From positions 1,358,501 through 1,422,500 of the forward strand of contig NZ_NRCN01000001.1 in the NCBI RefSeq assembly GCF_003130255.1: DNA of 64,000 bases. Direction: 5' to 3'. The notes beneath the pieces were generated by a model that saw nothing but the letters and a program-made list of their open reading frames with translations, was not told the DNA's origin and did not search any database. Positions 18,726 to 31,456 of this stretch are shown in pieces. The stretch comes from Aggregatibacter kilianii (GTDB taxonomy: Bacteria > Pseudomonadota > Gammaproteobacteria > Enterobacterales > Pasteurellaceae). The position numbers were made by a program, and so were the translations under genes. The number at the start of each line of letters is the position of its first letter. Position 1 is the first letter of the stretch.

Positions 18726-21041
18726 ATGTTAAATCAACAAATCAGTCAACTTATCGCGCAGGAATTGAATGTGCGTGATAGCCAAATTCTTGCCGCCATT
18801 CAATTATTAGACGATGGCAACACGATTCCTTTTATTGCCCGCTATCGCAAAGAAGCCACCGGAGGCTTGGACGATACGCAATTGCGTCATTTTGAAACCC
18901 GCTTAATTTATTTACGCGAGTTGGAAGACCGTCGCCAAACCATTCTGAAATCCATTGAAGAACAAGGCAAATTAACGGATGAATTACGTGACAAAATTCA
19001 AACTACACAAAGCAAAACCGAGTTGGAAGATTTGTATTTGCCGTTTAAACCGAAACGCCGTACTAAAGGCCAAATTGCCATTGAAGCTGGGCTTGAGCCA
19101 TTGGCGGATTTACTTTGGAACGAGCCAAAAACAGTTCCGGAAACCACCGCACTTGATTATGTGAATGCGGAGAAAGGCGTGGCAGATGTTAAGGCTGCAT
19201 TAGACGGTGCCCGTTATATTTTGATGGAACGTTTTGCCGAAGACGCAGGATTGTTGGCAAAAGTGCGTGATTATTTAAGCAAAAATGCACTTATCGTTTC
19301 TAAGGTGATTGAGGGCAAAGAGACAGAAGGCGCAAAATTCCAAGATTATTTTGATCACCAAGAGCTGCTTAAAAATGTGCCGTCTCACCGTGCTTTGGCG
19401 ATGTTCCGTGGTCGCAATGAAGGCATTTTACAATTAAGTTTGAATGCGGACCCGGAAGCGGAAGAGGGCAGTCGCCAAAGCTATTGTGAAGAGATTATTC
19501 GTGATTATTTAGGGGTTCGTTTTAATGGTCAACCTGCCGATAAATGGCGTGAGCAAGTGATTGCTTGGACATGGAAAATTAAAGTGGCCTTGCACTTAGA
19601 AACGGAACTCATGGCGACCTTACGTGAGAAAGCGGAAGATGAAGCCATTGATGTATTTGCCCGAAATCTGACCGCACTTTTAATGGCTGCGCCGGCAGGC
19701 GCCAAGAACACGATGGGGTTAGACCCGGGGCTACGTACCGGCGTGAAAGTGGCTGTGGTGGATAACACCGGTAAGTTATTGGCAACCGATACCATTTATC
19801 CGCATACCGGGCAGATGGAGCGTGCGATGTTGTCTATTTTCCAATTAATTAAACAACACAACGTGGAATTGATTGCAATCGGGAATGGGACTGCCTCTCG
19901 CGAGACAGAGCGTTTCGCCAAAGATGTGATCAAGGAAATTAAAGAAAATAAACCACAAACAGTGGTGGTGAGCGAAGCGGGTGCTTCCGTCTATTCCGCT
20001 TCCGAATTGGCAGCGCAGGAATTTCCAGATTTGGATGTGTCCTTGCGTGGTGCCGTGTCCATTGCTCGTCGCTTGCAGGATCCATTGGCGGAATTGGTGA
20101 AAATCGAGCCAAAAGCCATTGGCGTGGGGCAGTATCAACATGACGTAAATCAAAGCCAATTAGCGCGTAAATTGGATGCGGTGGTGGAAGACTGTGTAAA
20201 CGCCGTAGGCGTGGACCTAAACACCGCCTCTGTGCCATTATTGGCTCGTGTGGCGGGTATGACCAAAACGATAGCGCAGAATATTGTGACATACCGTGAT
20301 GAAAACGGGCGTTTTGACAGCCGTGAACAACTGAAAAGAGTACCACGTTTAGGCCCTAAAGCCTTCGAGCAATGCGCTGGGTTTATGCGTATCGCTGCAG
20401 GCGATAATCCGTTAGATGCCTCCGGTGTACACCCGGAAGCCTATCCGGTGGTAGAAAAAATTCTACAAGCGACGGAACAATCGATTCAGGATTTAATGGG
20501 CAATGCAGGCTTAGTGCTCCAGCTTGATGCAAAACAGTTTACCGATGAGCAATTTGGTTTGCCGACCGTTCAGGATATTTTTAAAGAATTGGAAAAACCG
20601 GGACGTGACCCGCGCGGTGAATTTAAAACCGCCACCTTCGCTGAGGGCGTGGAAGAAATCACAGATTTGAAAGCAGGTATGATCTTAGAAGGTACGGTAA
20701 CCAACGTGACTAATTTTGGTGCCTTTGTGGATATTGGCGTACATCAAGACGGCTTGGTTCATATTTCTTCCCTCAGCGATAAATTTGTGGAAGATCCGCA
20801 TCAAGTGGTGAAAACAGGTGATGTCGTAAAAGTGAAAGTATTGGAAGTGGATGTGGCGCGTCGTCGTATTGCATTAACCATGCGTTTAGATGAAAGTGCG
20901 GTGAAAAATGACGGAAAATCTGACCGCACTTTATCCGCAAAACCGCGTTCTGATAATGCCCGCCAAGACCGTAGCAATCCGCGAGCAAATAATGCGATGG
21001 GCAATGCCTTTGCAGATGCGCTGAAGAATTGGAAGAAATAG
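18726..21041 (+). CDS. tex: Tex, S1-domain RNA-binding transcription accessory protein
   Basis: 771 residues, normal for Tex/YhgF. An N-terminal helical region carries [19 protein letters not shown]. The YqgF-like nuclease-fold domain is at about 325-450 ([16 protein letters not shown]), followed by helix-hairpin-helix motifs ([20 protein letters not shown], about 510). The C-terminal S1 domain spans about 645-720 ([20 protein letters not shown]). A basic, disordered tail follows. Exact uptake sequences lie at 19146, 19671, 20894 and 20923; the last two form an internal inverted pair near the 3' end. Confidence 0.95.
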   Translation: MLNQQISQLIAQELNVRDSQILAAIQLLDDGNTIPFIARYRKEATGGLDDTQLRHFETRLIYLRELEDRRQTILKSIEEQGKLTDELRDKIQTTQSKTELEDLYLPFKPKRRTKGQIAIEAGLEPLADLLWNEPKTVPETTALDYVNAEKGVADVKAALDGARYILMERFAEDAGLLAKVRDYLSKNALIVSKVIEGKETEGAKFQDYFDHQELLKNVPSHRALAMFRGRNEGILQLSLNADPEAEEGSRQSYCEEIIRDYLGVRFNGQPADKWREQVIAWTWKIKVALHLETELMATLREKAEDEAIDVFARNLTALLMAAPAGAKNTMGLDPGLRTGVKVAVVDNTGKLLATDTIYPHTGQMERAMLSIFQLIKQHNVELIAIGNGTASRETERFAKDVIKEIKENKPQTVVVSEAGASVYSASELAAQEFPDLDVSLRGAVSIARRLQDPLAELVKIEPKAIGVGQYQHDVNQSQLARKLDAVVEDCVNAVGVDLNTASVPLLARVAGMTKTIAQNIVTYRDENGRFDSREQLKRVPRLGPKAFEQCAGFMRIAAGDNPLDASGVHPEAYPVVEKILQATEQSIQDLMGNAGLVLQLDAKQFTDEQFGLPTVQDIFKELEKPGRDPRGEFKTATFAEGVEEITDLKAGMILEGTVTNVTNFGAFVDIGVHQDGLVHISSLSDKFVEDPHQVVKTGDVVKVKVLEVDVARRRIALTMRLDESAVKNDGKSDRTLSAKPRSDNARQDRSNPRANNAMGNAFADALKNWKK

Positions 21042-21073
21042 CAGATTCTAGTTCAGTAAAAATATTTAAAATC

Positions 21074-21114
21074 ATGACTGCACTTTAAATACAATAAAGT
21101 GCGGTCATTTTTTA
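21074..21114 (+). terminator. Terminator after tex, built on an uptake-sequence dyad
   Basis: 14-bp stem ATGACTGCACTTTA / TAAAGTGCGGTCAT with one G-T pair, followed by a T run. The left arm is one base off the uptake consensus and the right arm is exact. Confidence 0.85.
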
Positions 21115-21150
21115 TTGTGTTTTCATCAGATTCGTTTTATCAACATGATG

Positions 21151-21178
21151 AAAAAAAAGCGTATCATTCGATACGCCT
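21151..21178 (-). terminator. Terminator of the str operon (after tuf)
   Basis: 7-bp GC-rich stem GCGTATC / GATACGC with an ATTC loop; on the minus strand it is followed by eight Us. 22 bases beyond the tuf stop. Confidence 0.85.
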
Positions 21179-21200
21179 TTCTTATCAGGTTGATTATCAA

Positions 21201-22397
<1,197 letters not shown>

Positions 22398-22448
22398 TCA
22401 ATGTATAAGTCCACAAGCCAGGATGGCTTGTGGATTAGTTAAACAAAA

Positions 22449-24551
22449 TTATTTTTTACGAGCTTCAATAACTGCTTCAGCCACGTTTTTCGGTGCTTCA
22501 GCATATTTCAATGGTTCCATTGAGTAGGAAGCACGACCTTGAGTTTGGGAGCGTAGGTCGGTTGCATAACCAAACATTTCAGAAAGCGGAACTTCGGCGT
22601 CGATTTTAACAACGAATTCATTCGCTTCTTGACCGTTCACCATAGCGCGACGACGGCTTAAGTCACCAATTACGTCACCTACGTACTCAGGCGGAGTTTC
22701 TACTTCAACTTTCATGATTGGCTCAAGTAGAACAGGGTTTGCTTTTGCGAACGCAGCTTTGAATGCTAAAGATGCGGCAAGTTTAAACGCCAATTCGGAG
22801 GAGTCTACATCATGGTATGAACCGAAGTGTAAACGAACACCGAGATCAACTACCGGATAGCCCGCTAACGGACCGGATTTAAGTTGTTCTTGAATACCTT
22901 TGTCAACAGCAGGGATGTACTCACCAGGGATTACACCACCTTTAATTTCGTTAACAAATTCGTACCCCGGGCCTTCCGGCTCTAATGGGTACAAGTCGAT
23001 AACAACATGACCGTATTGACCGCGACCACCGGATTGTTTTGCGTGTTTACCTTCCACATCGTTAACACGAGAGCGGATTGTTTCACGGTAAGATACTTGT
23101 GGTTTACCAATGTTAGCTTCCACTTTGAATTCACGTTTCATACGGTCAACGATGATATCCAAATGTAACTCACCCATACCAGAAATAATGGTTTCACCAG
23201 ATTCTTCATCAGTGTGAACACGGAATGAAGGGTCTTCTTGTGCAAGACGACCTAATGCAAGACCCATTTTTTCTTGGTCTGCTTTCGTTTTTGGTTCTAC
23301 TGCAACAGAGATTACCGGCTCTGGGAATTCCATACGCTCAAGGATAATTGGTGCTTCAATAGCACATAATGTATCACCTGTTGTCACATCTTTTAAGCCG
23401 ATAGCAGCAGCGATATCGCCCGCACGAACTTCTTTGATTTCTTCACGTTTATTTGCGTGCATTTGAACGATACGACCGAAACGCTCACGTTTTTGACGTA
23501 CGGAGTTCAACACGGTATCACCAGAATTAATTACACCGGAATATACACGGAAGAAGGTTAAGTTACCTACGAATGGGTCAGTTGCAATTTTGAATGCTAA
23601 TGAAGAGAATGGTTCTTCATCACTTGCATGACGTTCACCTTCTGTTTCATCTGGATTGATACCCTTGATCGCAGGAATATCTGTTGGTGCCGGTAAGTAT
23701 TCAACAACCGCATCAAGCATTGCTTGTACGCCTTTGTTTTTAAATGCAGAACCACAAGTTACCAAGATGATTTCATTTGCTAATACGCGTTGACGAAGAC
23801 CGGCTTTGATTTCTTCTTCTGTTAATTCTTCACCGCCAAGGTATTTTTCCATTAACTCTTCGGAAGCTTCCGCAGCACCTTCAACAAGGTTTTGACGCCA
23901 TTCTTCACAAGCGGCTTGCATATCTGCAGGAATGTCTTCATAAGTGAAGGTCATACCTTGGTCAGCTTCATTCCAGTTAATTGCTTTCATTTTGATCAAA
24001 TCAACAACACCGGTAAAGTTTTCTTCTGAACCAACAGGTAGTTGAAGTGGAACTGCATTGGCACCTAAACGGGTTTTTAATTGATCAACCACGCGTAGGA
24101 AATTTGCACCGGTACGGTCCATTTTATTAACGAACGCAATGCGCGGAACTTCGTATTTGTTTGCCTGACGCCATACGGTTTCAGATTGTGGTTGAACACC
24201 ACCAACCGCACAGTAAACCATCACCGCGCCATCAAGAACACGCATAGAACGTTCTACTTCAACAGTAAAGTCAACGTGTCCTGGGGTGTCGATAACGTTA
24301 ATACGGTGTTGTGGGAATTGTTGTGACATACCGGACCAGAATGCGGTGGTTGCCGCAGAGGTGATGGTAATACCACGTTCTTGTTCCTGTTCCATCCAGT
24401 CCATGGTTGCGGCACCATCGTGCACTTCACCGATTTTGTGACTTACGCCGGTATAGAACAAGATACGCTCAGTAGTAGTAGTTTTACCCGCATCAATATG
24501 CGCACTGATACCAATGTTACGATATCTTTCAATAGGGGTTGTACGAGCCAT
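22449..24551 (-). CDS. fusA: Elongation factor G
   Basis: 700 residues, within the standard length. G1 [12 protein letters not shown] (17-28), G2 region containing RGITI, G3 DTPGHVDFT and G4 NKMDRTGA are intact. Domains II-V follow, with the domain IV segment [16 protein letters not shown] that reaches the decoding centre. GTP-driven translocase. Third gene of the str operon. The 116-base gap after rpsG contains a strong hairpin (24610-24643) that may tune expression. Confidence 0.98.
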   Translation of the reverse strand: MARTTPIERYRNIGISAHIDAGKTTTTERILFYTGVSHKIGEVHDGAATMDWMEQEQERGITITSAATTAFWSGMSQQFPQHRINVIDTPGHVDFTVEVERSMRVLDGAVMVYCAVGGVQPQSETVWRQANKYEVPRIAFVNKMDRTGANFLRVVDQLKTRLGANAVPLQLPVGSEENFTGVVDLIKMKAINWNEADQGMTFTYEDIPADMQAACEEWRQNLVEGAAEASEELMEKYLGGEELTEEEIKAGLRQRVLANEIILVTCGSAFKNKGVQAMLDAVVEYLPAPTDIPAIKGINPDETEGERHASDEEPFSSLAFKIATDPFVGNLTFFRVYSGVINSGDTVLNSVRQKRERFGRIVQMHANKREEIKEVRAGDIAAAIGLKDVTTGDTLCAIEAPIILERMEFPEPVISVAVEPKTKADQEKMGLALGRLAQEDPSFRVHTDEESGETIISGMGELHLDIIVDRMKREFKVEANIGKPQVSYRETIRSRVNDVEGKHAKQSGGRGQYGHVVIDLYPLEPEGPGYEFVNEIKGGVIPGEYIPAVDKGIQEQLKSGPLAGYPVVDLGVRLHFGSYHDVDSSELAFKLAASLAFKAAFAKANPVLLEPIMKVEVETPPEYVGDVIGDLSRRRAMVNGQEANEFVVKIDAEVPLSEMFGYATDLRSQTQGRASYSMEPLKYAEAPKNVAEAVIEARKK

Positions 24552-24609
24552 TATTATTTCCTTGACGATTTCTTATTTAAAATTAAATACGAAATTTTAT
24601 AAATGAATG

Positions 24610-24643
24610 AGGCTTCATCGCATAAAAATATGAGATGAAGCCT
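24610..24643 (-). other. Stable hairpin in the rpsG-fusA spacer
   Basis: Outer stem AGGCTTCATC / GATGAAGCCT (10 bp) and inner stem CATA / TATG around AAAA. No U tract follows on the minus strand, so this is probably not a simple terminator. It could be an RNase processing or stability element, or a partial pause. Confidence 0.6.
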
Positions 24644-24667
24644 AAAAACGTAACTGCTAACCGAATA

Positions 24668-25138
24668 TTACCAACGGTAGTGAGCAAACGCTTTGTTAGC
24701 TTCAGCCATACGGTGAACGTCTTCACGTTTCTTAACTGCGGCACCTTTGTTTTCGGATGCGTCAGATAATTCGTTGGCTAAACGTAAAGCCATTGATTTA
24801 TCACCGCGTTTACGGGCCGCTTCAACGATCCAACGCATACCTAATGCGTTACGACGAACCGGACGAACTTCAACCGGTACTTGGTAAGTAGAACCACCAA
24901 CACGACGGGATTTAACTTCCACGGTTGGGCGTACGTTGTCTAATGCCGCTTCAAAAGCTTCTAAAGCTTCTTTACCGGTACGTTGAGATAATGTGTCTAA
25001 CGCGTTATAAACGATAGATTCTGCGATAGATTTTTTACCATCTACCATGATGACATTGATAAATTTAGCAAGTAATTCTGAACCGAACTTCGGATCCGGT
25101 AAAATCTTGCGCTGTTCAATACTACGACGACGTGGCAT
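24668..25138 (-). CDS. rpsG: 30S ribosomal protein S7
   Basis: 156 residues from the ATG at 25138 ([20 protein letters not shown]); the frame is open to 25201 but S7 proteins start at MPRRR. Primary 16S rRNA-binding protein of the 30S head. Conserved features include the basic N-terminus, [13 protein letters not shown] and the C-terminal [15 protein letters not shown]. In E. coli S7 represses its own operon; a regulatory structure between rpsL and rpsG is expected but was not resolved by eye in the 153-base spacer. Confidence 0.97.
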   Translation of the reverse strand: MPRRRSIEQRKILPDPKFGSELLAKFINVIMVDGKKSIAESIVYNALDTLSQRTGKEALEAFEAALDNVRPTVEVKSRRVGGSTYQVPVEVRPVRRNALGMRWIVEAARKRGDKSMALRLANELSDASENKGAAVKKREDVHRMAEANKAFAHYRW

Positions 25139-25291
25139 TGCGAATTTCTCCGTTTTTATAATCTTCAGGGTATCCCAAAACTCGATAAAAATTAACCGCA
25201 CTTTTGATATAAGGGGTTAATTAGATACTGGAGTTTGCGATTTAAATAAGTTTTACTAATTTAGCGTTTGGCCTTACTTAACGGAGAACCA

Positions 25292-25976
<685 letters not shown>

Positions 25977-26636
25977 ATGAACTGGCAGTATATTTGGAAT
26001 GTCATCCCCAGATTTGTTGATGCAACATTTATTACTTTACAACTTTCTTTCTGGGCAATTGTGCTATCGCTTTTAGTCGGTTTTTTCTGTGCGGTAGTCA
26101 CAACTTATAAAATTAAGATTCTCAATCTTGTGGTGAAGTTTTATATCGAACTTTCCCGTAATACGCCTTTATTAATTCAGGTTTTCTTTTTGTATTTTGG
26201 CTTATCTAAAGTGGGGATCAAACTGGATGGTTTTACTTGCGCGATCATCGGTTTGGCCTTTTTAGGCGGCAGTTATATGGCGGAAGCCATTCGAGGCGGC
26301 TTGGAAGCCATTTCTCGTGGACAGTTGGAATCCGCTTTAAGTTTAGGATTGACGCCGGTACAGGCCTTTCGTTACGTATTATTCCCTCAAGCCTTTGCTA
26401 TCGCCACACCTGCCATTGGTGCGAATTGCTTATTTTTAATGAAAGAAACTTCCGTGGTGAGTGCGATTGCCATTGCCGAGTTGATGTTTATGGCAAAAGA
26501 AATTATTGGAATGGATTACAAAACGAATGAAGCTCTATTTTTATTGGTCGTGTTTTATTTAATGATTTTATTGCCGGTGTCTTTATTTGTTGCATATTTG
26601 GAACGCCGTACACGGAGAGCAAAATATGGCGCTTAA
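25977..26636 (+). CDS. Amino-acid ABC transporter permease (cysteine importer, subunit 1)
   Basis: 219 residues, His/Glu/Gln/Arg-opine permease family. About five hydrophobic segments, and the cytoplasmic EAA loop GQLESALSLGLTPVQAFRYV that contacts the ATPase. First gene of a four-gene operon (two permeases, ATPase, binding protein). Its stop overlaps the next gene by 11 bases, indicating translational coupling. Substrate is inferred from the CjaA-like binding protein at the end of the operon. Confidence 0.9.
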   Translation: MNWQYIWNVIPRFVDATFITLQLSFWAIVLSLLVGFFCAVVTTYKIKILNLVVKFYIELSRNTPLLIQVFFLYFGLSKVGIKLDGFTCAIIGLAFLGGSYMAEAIRGGLEAISRGQLESALSLGLTPVQAFRYVLFPQAFAIATPAIGANCLFLMKETSVVSAIAIAELMFMAKEIIGMDYKTNEALFLLVVFYLMILLPVSLFVAYLERRTRRAKYGA

Positions 26637-27294
26637 TGTATTATTTGAAGGGAGTAACTTTGAGCGATTACTGGGCGGATTATGGGTGACGGCTAAAATT
26701 GCCTTTGTTTCCGTTTTTTTTGCTTGTGTTCTTGGTGTAATTCTCGGTTTATTGATGACAAACAAGAACCGGGTCATTCGCGCCCTTTGCCGCTTTTATT
26801 TGGAATTTGTCCGCATTATTCCTTTGTTGGTCTTACTTTTTATTACCTATTTCGGCGTGGCGAAATGGTTCAACACGCATATTGATGGCGTTACCGTATG
26901 TATTTGGGTCTTCATTTTTTGGGGAGCGGCGGAAATGGGAGATTTAGTGCGGGGCGCGTTAACTTCTATTGAAAAACATCAAGTAGAATCCGCTCACGCA
27001 TTAGGTTTAACGTCGCTACAGACTTTTCGTTATATTTTATTGCCACAAAGTTTAAAACGTGTCACACCAAGTGCGATCAACTTATTTACCCGCATGGTGA
27101 AAACCAGTTCTCTTGCCATGTTAATCGGTGTATTAGAGGTCATCAAAGTGGGACAACAGATTATTGAGACTTCCTTATTCACCGAGCCCTCTGCCGCTTT
27201 GTGGATTTATGGCGTGATTTTCTTGTTATATTTTGCAATTTGCTATCCGTTATCCTTACTTTCGCGTTATTTGGAAACTTATTGGGAAAAATAG
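26626..27294 (+). CDS. Amino-acid ABC transporter permease (cysteine importer, subunit 2)
   Basis: 222 residues from the ATG at 26626, preceded by GGAGAG. A longer frame from 26587 overlaps the previous gene by 50 bases and lacks a ribosome-binding site. Same family as the preceding permease, with the EAA loop KHQVESAHALGLTSLQTFRY. The two probably form a heterodimer. The ATPase gene follows after 9 bases. Confidence 0.9.
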   Translation: MALNVLFEGSNFERLLGGLWVTAKIAFVSVFFACVLGVILGLLMTNKNRVIRALCRFYLEFVRIIPLLVLLFITYFGVAKWFNTHIDGVTVCIWVFIFWGAAEMGDLVRGALTSIEKHQVESAHALGLTSLQTFRYILLPQSLKRVTPSAINLFTRMVKTSSLAMLIGVLEVIKVGQQIIETSLFTEPSAALWIYGVIFLLYFAICYPLSLLSRYLETYWEK

Positions 27295-27303
27295 AAGGTG
27301 TGT

Positions 27304-28068
27304 ATGCCCTTGTTAGAAATTAAAAATTTAGTGAAATATTACGGTGACACCCTCGCATTAAACGATATTAATTTATCCGTTAAAAAAGGCGAAGTGGTGG
27401 TGATTTTAGGCCCGTCAGGCTGTGGCAAAAGTACCCTTCTACGTTGCATTAACGGCTTAGAAGAGATAAAGAGCGGTCAATTAATTTTGCAAAATGAAGG
27501 TGAGTTGGGTAAAGACTTACCTTGGGTGAAGGCTCGTCAACATATCGGCATGGTGTTCCAAAGCTATGAATTATTTCCGCATATGTCGGTCATCGACAAT
27601 ATTTTGCTTGGTCCGCTCAAAGTGCAGAAACGGCAACGTGCTGAAGTGGAAGCGCAAGCCGATATGTTGTTGAAACGGGTCGGGCTGTTTGAGCGTAAAA
27701 ATGCCTATCCGCGCGAATTATCGGGTGGTCAGAAACAACGTATTGCCATCGTCCGTTCTTTGTGTATGAATCCCGACATTATGCTGTTTGACGAAGTCAC
27801 TGCCGCACTTGACCCGGAAATGGTGCGTGAAGTGCTGGATGTGATTTTGGGCTTAGCGAAAGACGGCATGACGATGCTGATTGTGACACATGAAATGTCC
27901 TTTGCCCGCCAAGTGGCGAACTGCATTGTGTTTATGGATAAAGGGCAAATCGTAGAGCAGGCGGCACCATCGGATTTCTTCACCAATCCGCAAACCGACC
28001 GTGCAAAAAGCTTTCTTAATATCTTAAATTACGAACCGAGAGGAGTTAATTATGAACAAAACATTTAA
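27304..28068 (+). CDS. Amino-acid ABC transporter ATP-binding protein (cysteine importer)
   Basis: 254 residues from the ATG at 27304 with AAGG 5 bases ahead; a GTG two codons earlier (27298) is possible. Walker A GPSGCGKST (about 37-45), Q-loop VFQSYELFPHM, signature LSGGQKQR, Walker B IMLFDEVTAALDP and the switch histidine VTHE are intact. It reads DEVTAALDP where most relatives have DEPTSALDP. Its last 17 bases overlap the binding-protein gene. Confidence 0.92.
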   Translation: MPLLEIKNLVKYYGDTLALNDINLSVKKGEVVVILGPSGCGKSTLLRCINGLEEIKSGQLILQNEGELGKDLPWVKARQHIGMVFQSYELFPHMSVIDNILLGPLKVQKRQRAEVEAQADMLLKRVGLFERKNAYPRELSGGQKQRIAIVRSLCMNPDIMLFDEVTAALDPEMVREVLDVILGLAKDGMTMLIVTHEMSFARQVANCIVFMDKGQIVEQAAPSDFFTNPQTDRAKSFLNILNYEPRGVNYEQNI

Positions 28069-28906
28069 AAAAGTGACCGCACTTTTCGCCACCGCATTAT
28101 TGGCGATAGGCTTAACCGCGTGTAACGATAAAGAGGGTAAAACTGAATCGGCGACCTCGTCAACGATTGAGCAACTCAAACAAGCCGGCAAATTGCGTAT
28201 CGGCGTATTCAGCGACAAACCGCCATTCGGCTATGTGGACAGTCAAGGCAAAAGCCAAGGATTTGACGTAGAAATCGCCAAAGCTATCACCAAAGATTTA
28301 TTGGGTGATGAAAATAAAGCGGAATATGTGTTAGTTGAAGCGGCCAACCGTGTGGAATACCTCACTTCCAATAAAGTGGATATTATCCTTGCTAATTTCA
28401 CTGTCACCCCGGCGCGTGCGGAAGTGGTGGATTTTGCTAAACCTTACATGAAAGTGGCGTTGGGCGTAGTGTCGAAAGACGGCGCGGTGATTAGCGATGT
28501 GAATCAATTAAAAGGCAAAACCTTGTTAATCAATAAAGGCACCACCGCAGACGCTTATTTCACTAAAAATTATCCTGACATCAAACTGTTGAAATTTGAG
28601 CAAAATACCGAAACTTTTGAAGCTTTACGTGATGGTCGTGGTGATGCGCTTGCTCATGACAATACCCTATTATTCGCTTGGGCGAAAGAAAATCCGGGGT
28701 TCACTGTGGGCGTTAAAAATTTAGGTGATCAAGATTTCATTGCGCCGGCAGTAAAAAAAGGTGATGTTGAATTGTTAAATTGGTTAAATGCCGAAATTGA
28801 AAAATTGGGAAAACAAGGTGTGTTAAAACAAGCCTACGAAAAAACCTTGCAGCCAATTTACGGTGATGCAATTACCGAAGGCGATGTGGTAGTGGAATAT
28901 AAATAG
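28052..28906 (+). CDS. Substrate-binding lipoprotein of the ABC importer, CjaA-like (cysteine)
   Basis: 284 residues. Signal peptide with lipobox L-T-A-C; Cys24 would be lipidated, so the protein is membrane-tethered. Type II periplasmic binding fold (SBP_bac_3). The segments IGVFSDKPPFGYVDSQG, ANRVEYLTSNKVDIILANFT and INKGTTADAYFTKNYPDIK closely resemble Campylobacter CjaA, whose structure contained bound cysteine. I therefore propose cysteine, from remembered similarity rather than an alignment. GAGAGGAG ribosome-binding site. The signal peptide carries an uptake sequence (28076) read as T-A-L. Confidence 0.87.
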   Translation: MNKTFKKVTALFATALLAIGLTACNDKEGKTESATSSTIEQLKQAGKLRIGVFSDKPPFGYVDSQGKSQGFDVEIAKAITKDLLGDENKAEYVLVEAANRVEYLTSNKVDIILANFTVTPARAEVVDFAKPYMKVALGVVSKDGAVISDVNQLKGKTLLINKGTTADAYFTKNYPDIKLLKFEQNTETFEALRDGRGDALAHDNTLLFAWAKENPGFTVGVKNLGDQDFIAPAVKKGDVELLNWLNAEIEKLGKQGVLKQAYEKTLQPIYGDAITEGDVVVEYK

Positions 28907-28920
28907 CCTATTGAAACCCC

Positions 28921-28951
28921 AAAATGCGCTTAGAATTAAGCGCATTTTTTA
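28921..28951 (+). terminator. Terminator of the cysteine importer operon
   Basis: Perfect 12-bp stem AAAATGCGCTTA / TAAGCGCATTTT with a GAAT loop and a T run. Confidence 0.85.
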
Positions 28952-29050
28952 TTTAAAGGAAACAAAGGAACATTATTTCTTAGAGGAATATATTAGATCT
29001 CATTATCGAATGGTATTTGTTTATCAATGGGGTGGATTTGATAACTGAAA

Positions 29051-30166
29051 TTAAGATCGTCGATACAATCCATTTTCACTGATAATTAAATCCTGCAATT
29101 CCAATTCTAATAATTGGGTGAGAAGCTGATCTACCGATAACCCTAGTTTCGCTACTAAATCATCAATGCTAATGGGACTATAGCCAATTGTGTCGTAAAT
29201 TTTCGGATGAGATGGCGTAACCGGTTCCGGCAACTGCGCGTGGGTTGTTGTGCGGGAGGTAAAGTGCGGTAAGTTTTGCGGACGTTTTTTCCATATCGGA
29301 GATGGTGATAAATTTTCCAAAATATCCTCAATATTTTCGACCAACATTGCCCCTTGTTTTATTAACTTATGGCAACCTTGACTAAATTGACTTTGAATAT
29401 TCCCCGGCAAGGCAAAAATTTCCCGATTCTGTTCTAAAGCATAACGGGCAGTAATTAAAGAGCCGCTTCGTTCTGTTGCTTCAATAATTAACGTTGCTAA
29501 AGATAAACCGCTAATAATGCGGTTGCGACGTGGAAAGTTTTCTGCCACCGGGGGGTGCAATGGGAAGAATTCGGAAACTAATGCGCCATTGTTGGTGATA
29601 ATTTCTTGTGCCAGCTTGCGGTGTTTGGTGGGGTAAATTTCTTCTAATCCGCTACCTAAAACCGCAATAGTCGGTTGGTTTAAATCTACGGCTGCTTGAT
29701 GACAAAATCCGTCAATGCCTAATGCTAAGCCACTGGTGATAATAAAGCCATTGGTAGTCAGTTCGGTGGCAAAATATTTTGCCCAGTATTCTCCATAGTT
29801 AGAACATTGGCGACTGCCGACAATGGCAATTTGTTGTTGTGATAGTGCCGAACAGTTTCCTTTTACAAATAACACAGGCGGCGCACTTTCGATTTGTTTG
29901 AGTAGTTCAGGATAGTTCGGGTGGAAATAATCCAGAATTATGTTGCCTTCTTTTTCACCCCATAACAATGCCGGCTCGATATAACGCATTTCAGGGTGAA
30001 ACCAGGCCTGTATTTGTTGAGCATTCCATCCCATTTGACGAAAAGCAACGGCGTCGTAATTTTGCAATTCCGTTAAATTTACTTGAGCTAGGATTTTATG
30101 AATTGTGGTTGGTCCCAGTTTGGGAATTTGCAATAGACGTAATAAAAGTTCCGGATGATTATTCAT
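29051..30166 (-). CDS. dprA: DNA processing protein DprA (Smf)
   Basis: 371 residues from the ATG at 30166; a TTG seven codons upstream (30187) is less likely. N-terminal SAM-like helices (about 1-80), then the Rossmann-like DprA domain (about 100-300) with GSRQCSNYG and [18 protein letters not shown]-terminal winged helix (about 315-371) has the [20 protein letters not shown] pattern. Binds incoming single-stranded DNA during natural transformation and loads RecA. A CRP-S site lies 70-94 bases upstream of the start, so expression should follow CRP plus Sxy. An uptake sequence lies inside the gene at 29262. Confidence 0.96.
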   Translation of the reverse strand: MNNHPELLLRLLQIPKLGPTTIHKILAQVNLTELQNYDAVAFRQMGWNAQQIQAWFHPEMRYIEPALLWGEKEGNIILDYFHPNYPELLKQIESAPPVLFVKGNCSALSQQQIAIVGSRQCSNYGEYWAKYFATELTTNGFIITSGLALGIDGFCHQAAVDLNQPTIAVLGSGLEEIYPTKHRKLAQEIITNNGALVSEFFPLHPPVAENFPRRNRIISGLSLATLIIEATERSGSLITARYALEQNREIFALPGNIQSQFSQGCHKLIKQGAMLVENIEDILENLSPSPIWKKRPQNLPHFTSRTTTHAQLPEPVTPSHPKIYDTIGYSPISIDDLVAKLGLSVDQLLTQLLELELQDLIISENGLYRRS

Positions 30167-30195
30167 GGTTTTCTCGCTCTTGTTCAAAACGCGGG

Positions 30196-30201
30196 ATTAT
30201 A
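30196..30201 (-). promoter_or_regulatory. -10 element of the dprA promoter
   Basis: TATAAT on the minus strand, about 30 bases upstream of the ATG. No good -35 is visible, as expected for an activator-dependent promoter; the CRP-S site centre is about 60 bases before the predicted transcription start. Confidence 0.55.
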
Positions 30202-30235
30202 GGCAAATAGCGAGTGATAAATATTGATGAAAGCA

Positions 30236-30260
30236 AATTTTGCGATCGGGATCGTAATTT
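30236..30260 (-). promoter_or_regulatory. CRP-S site (Sxy-dependent CRP site) of dprA
   Basis: On the plus strand the core reads TGCGA-TCGGGA-TCGTA with flanks AATTT and ATTT. The TGCGA-N6-TCGCA arrangement, instead of TGTGA-N6-TCACA, is the mark of CRP-S sites in the Pasteurellaceae competence regulon. One half-site differs by one base. Confidence 0.8.
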
Positions 30261-30380
30261 ACGAAGAAAATAGAATGAAAGTGATATAGGAGAGTAATAA
30301 CAGAATTGGGGTAATAATTTTTTATAGCTTAAAAACGTTATTTTTTATGACCGCACTTTACGTGCTATAAAAGAACAATA

Positions 30381-30410
30381 AAAAAACCCGGTAATGAAAC
30401 CGGGTTTTTT
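30381..30410 (-). terminator. Terminator of the rpsF operon (after rplI)
   Basis: Perfect 12-bp stem AAAAAACCCGGT / ACCGGGTTTTTT with a 6-base loop, 12 bases after the rplI stop. Confidence 0.9.
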
Positions 30411-30421
30411 GTATGCGTTAA

Positions 30422-30871
30422 TTATTCAGCAACGATAACAACGTTTAAGTGAGAGAAGACTTCACCGTGGAATTGGAAAGTCACTTCATGTTCACCAAGA
30501 GTACGGACTAAACCGTTTGGTAAACGCACTTCACTTTTCGCTACTTCAACACCTTTAGCAGTGATTGCTTCAGCGATGTCACGAGTACCGATAGAACCGA
30601 ATAGACGACCTTCATCACCTGCTTTAGCCGCGATGGTAACAGAACCTAATGCTTCTAAACGTGCTGCGCGGTCAGCAGCGGCGGCTAATGCTTGAGCTGC
30701 TTTCTCTTCTAATTCTGCACGACGTGCTTCAAAATGTTCAATGTTAGCTTTGGTTGCCATAACTGCTTTACCTTGTGGGATTAAGTAGTTACGCGCGAAA
30801 CCGGATTTAACATTTACTTGATCGCCCACTTTACCTAAGTGTGCAATTTTATCTAAAAGAATTACTTGCAT
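30422..30871 (-). CDS. rplI: 50S ribosomal protein L9
   Basis: 149 residues, standard. N-terminal domain [21 protein letters not shown] with the glycine-rich loop and the [15 protein letters not shown] motif, a long connecting helix rich in A, E and R (about 45-75), and a C-terminal domain. Last gene of rpsF-priB-rpsR-rplI. Confidence 0.97.
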   Translation of the reverse strand: MQVILLDKIAHLGKVGDQVNVKSGFARNYLIPQGKAVMATKANIEHFEARRAELEEKAAQALAAAADRAARLEALGSVTIAAKAGDEGRLFGSIGTRDIAEAITAKGVEVAKSEVRLPNGLVRTLGEHEVTFQFHGEVFSHLNVVIVAE

Positions 30872-30886
30872 TTGACCTTCCCCTTC

Positions 30887-31129
<243 letters not shown>

Positions 31130-31456
31130 CTAATCTATAAATTCGATTTGCTCGGCATGTAACACTAATTGTGTCAACCCATTATTGAGTTGGTGTGTGG
31201 TTAAAAAACCTTGAATTAATATTTTACTGCCGACCGTAATGCCTTGAGTTTTTTCTACTAATTGATTGCCACTGATTTGAACGGGAATTTTACACCACGC
31301 TTGTCGCGTTAAATTTGCTTCTTGCTTGGTTGAACGATGTTCCAATAAAAATTGGCAATGTTCGATTCCATTCGGGCTTTTGCGTCGTTTAGGATTATTG
31401 GCGACAACACCAATAATGGATAAACGATTATCAATATTCAAATTACTCTTCAGCAT
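31130..31456 (-). CDS. priB: Primosomal replication protein PriB
   Basis: 108 residues, from the ATG at 31456 ([20 protein letters not shown]). A single OB fold related to single-stranded DNA-binding protein, with [16 protein letters not shown]-like strands. Helps PriA restart stalled replication forks. The start overlaps the end of rpsF by 14 bases, giving translational coupling. Placement between rpsF and rpsR is the classic gammaproteobacterial order. Confidence 0.94.
   Translation of the reverse strand: MLKSNLNIDNRLSIIGVVANNPKRRKSPNGIEHCQFLLEHRSTKQEANLTRQAWCKIPVQISGNQLVEKTQGITVGSKILIQGFLTTHQLNNGLTQLVLHAEQIEFID

Noticed and set aside
19845-20346. Antisense open frames of 104 and 135 codons inside tex
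   Set aside because: They lie fully inside a strongly conserved gene; composition is unlike neighbouring proteins.
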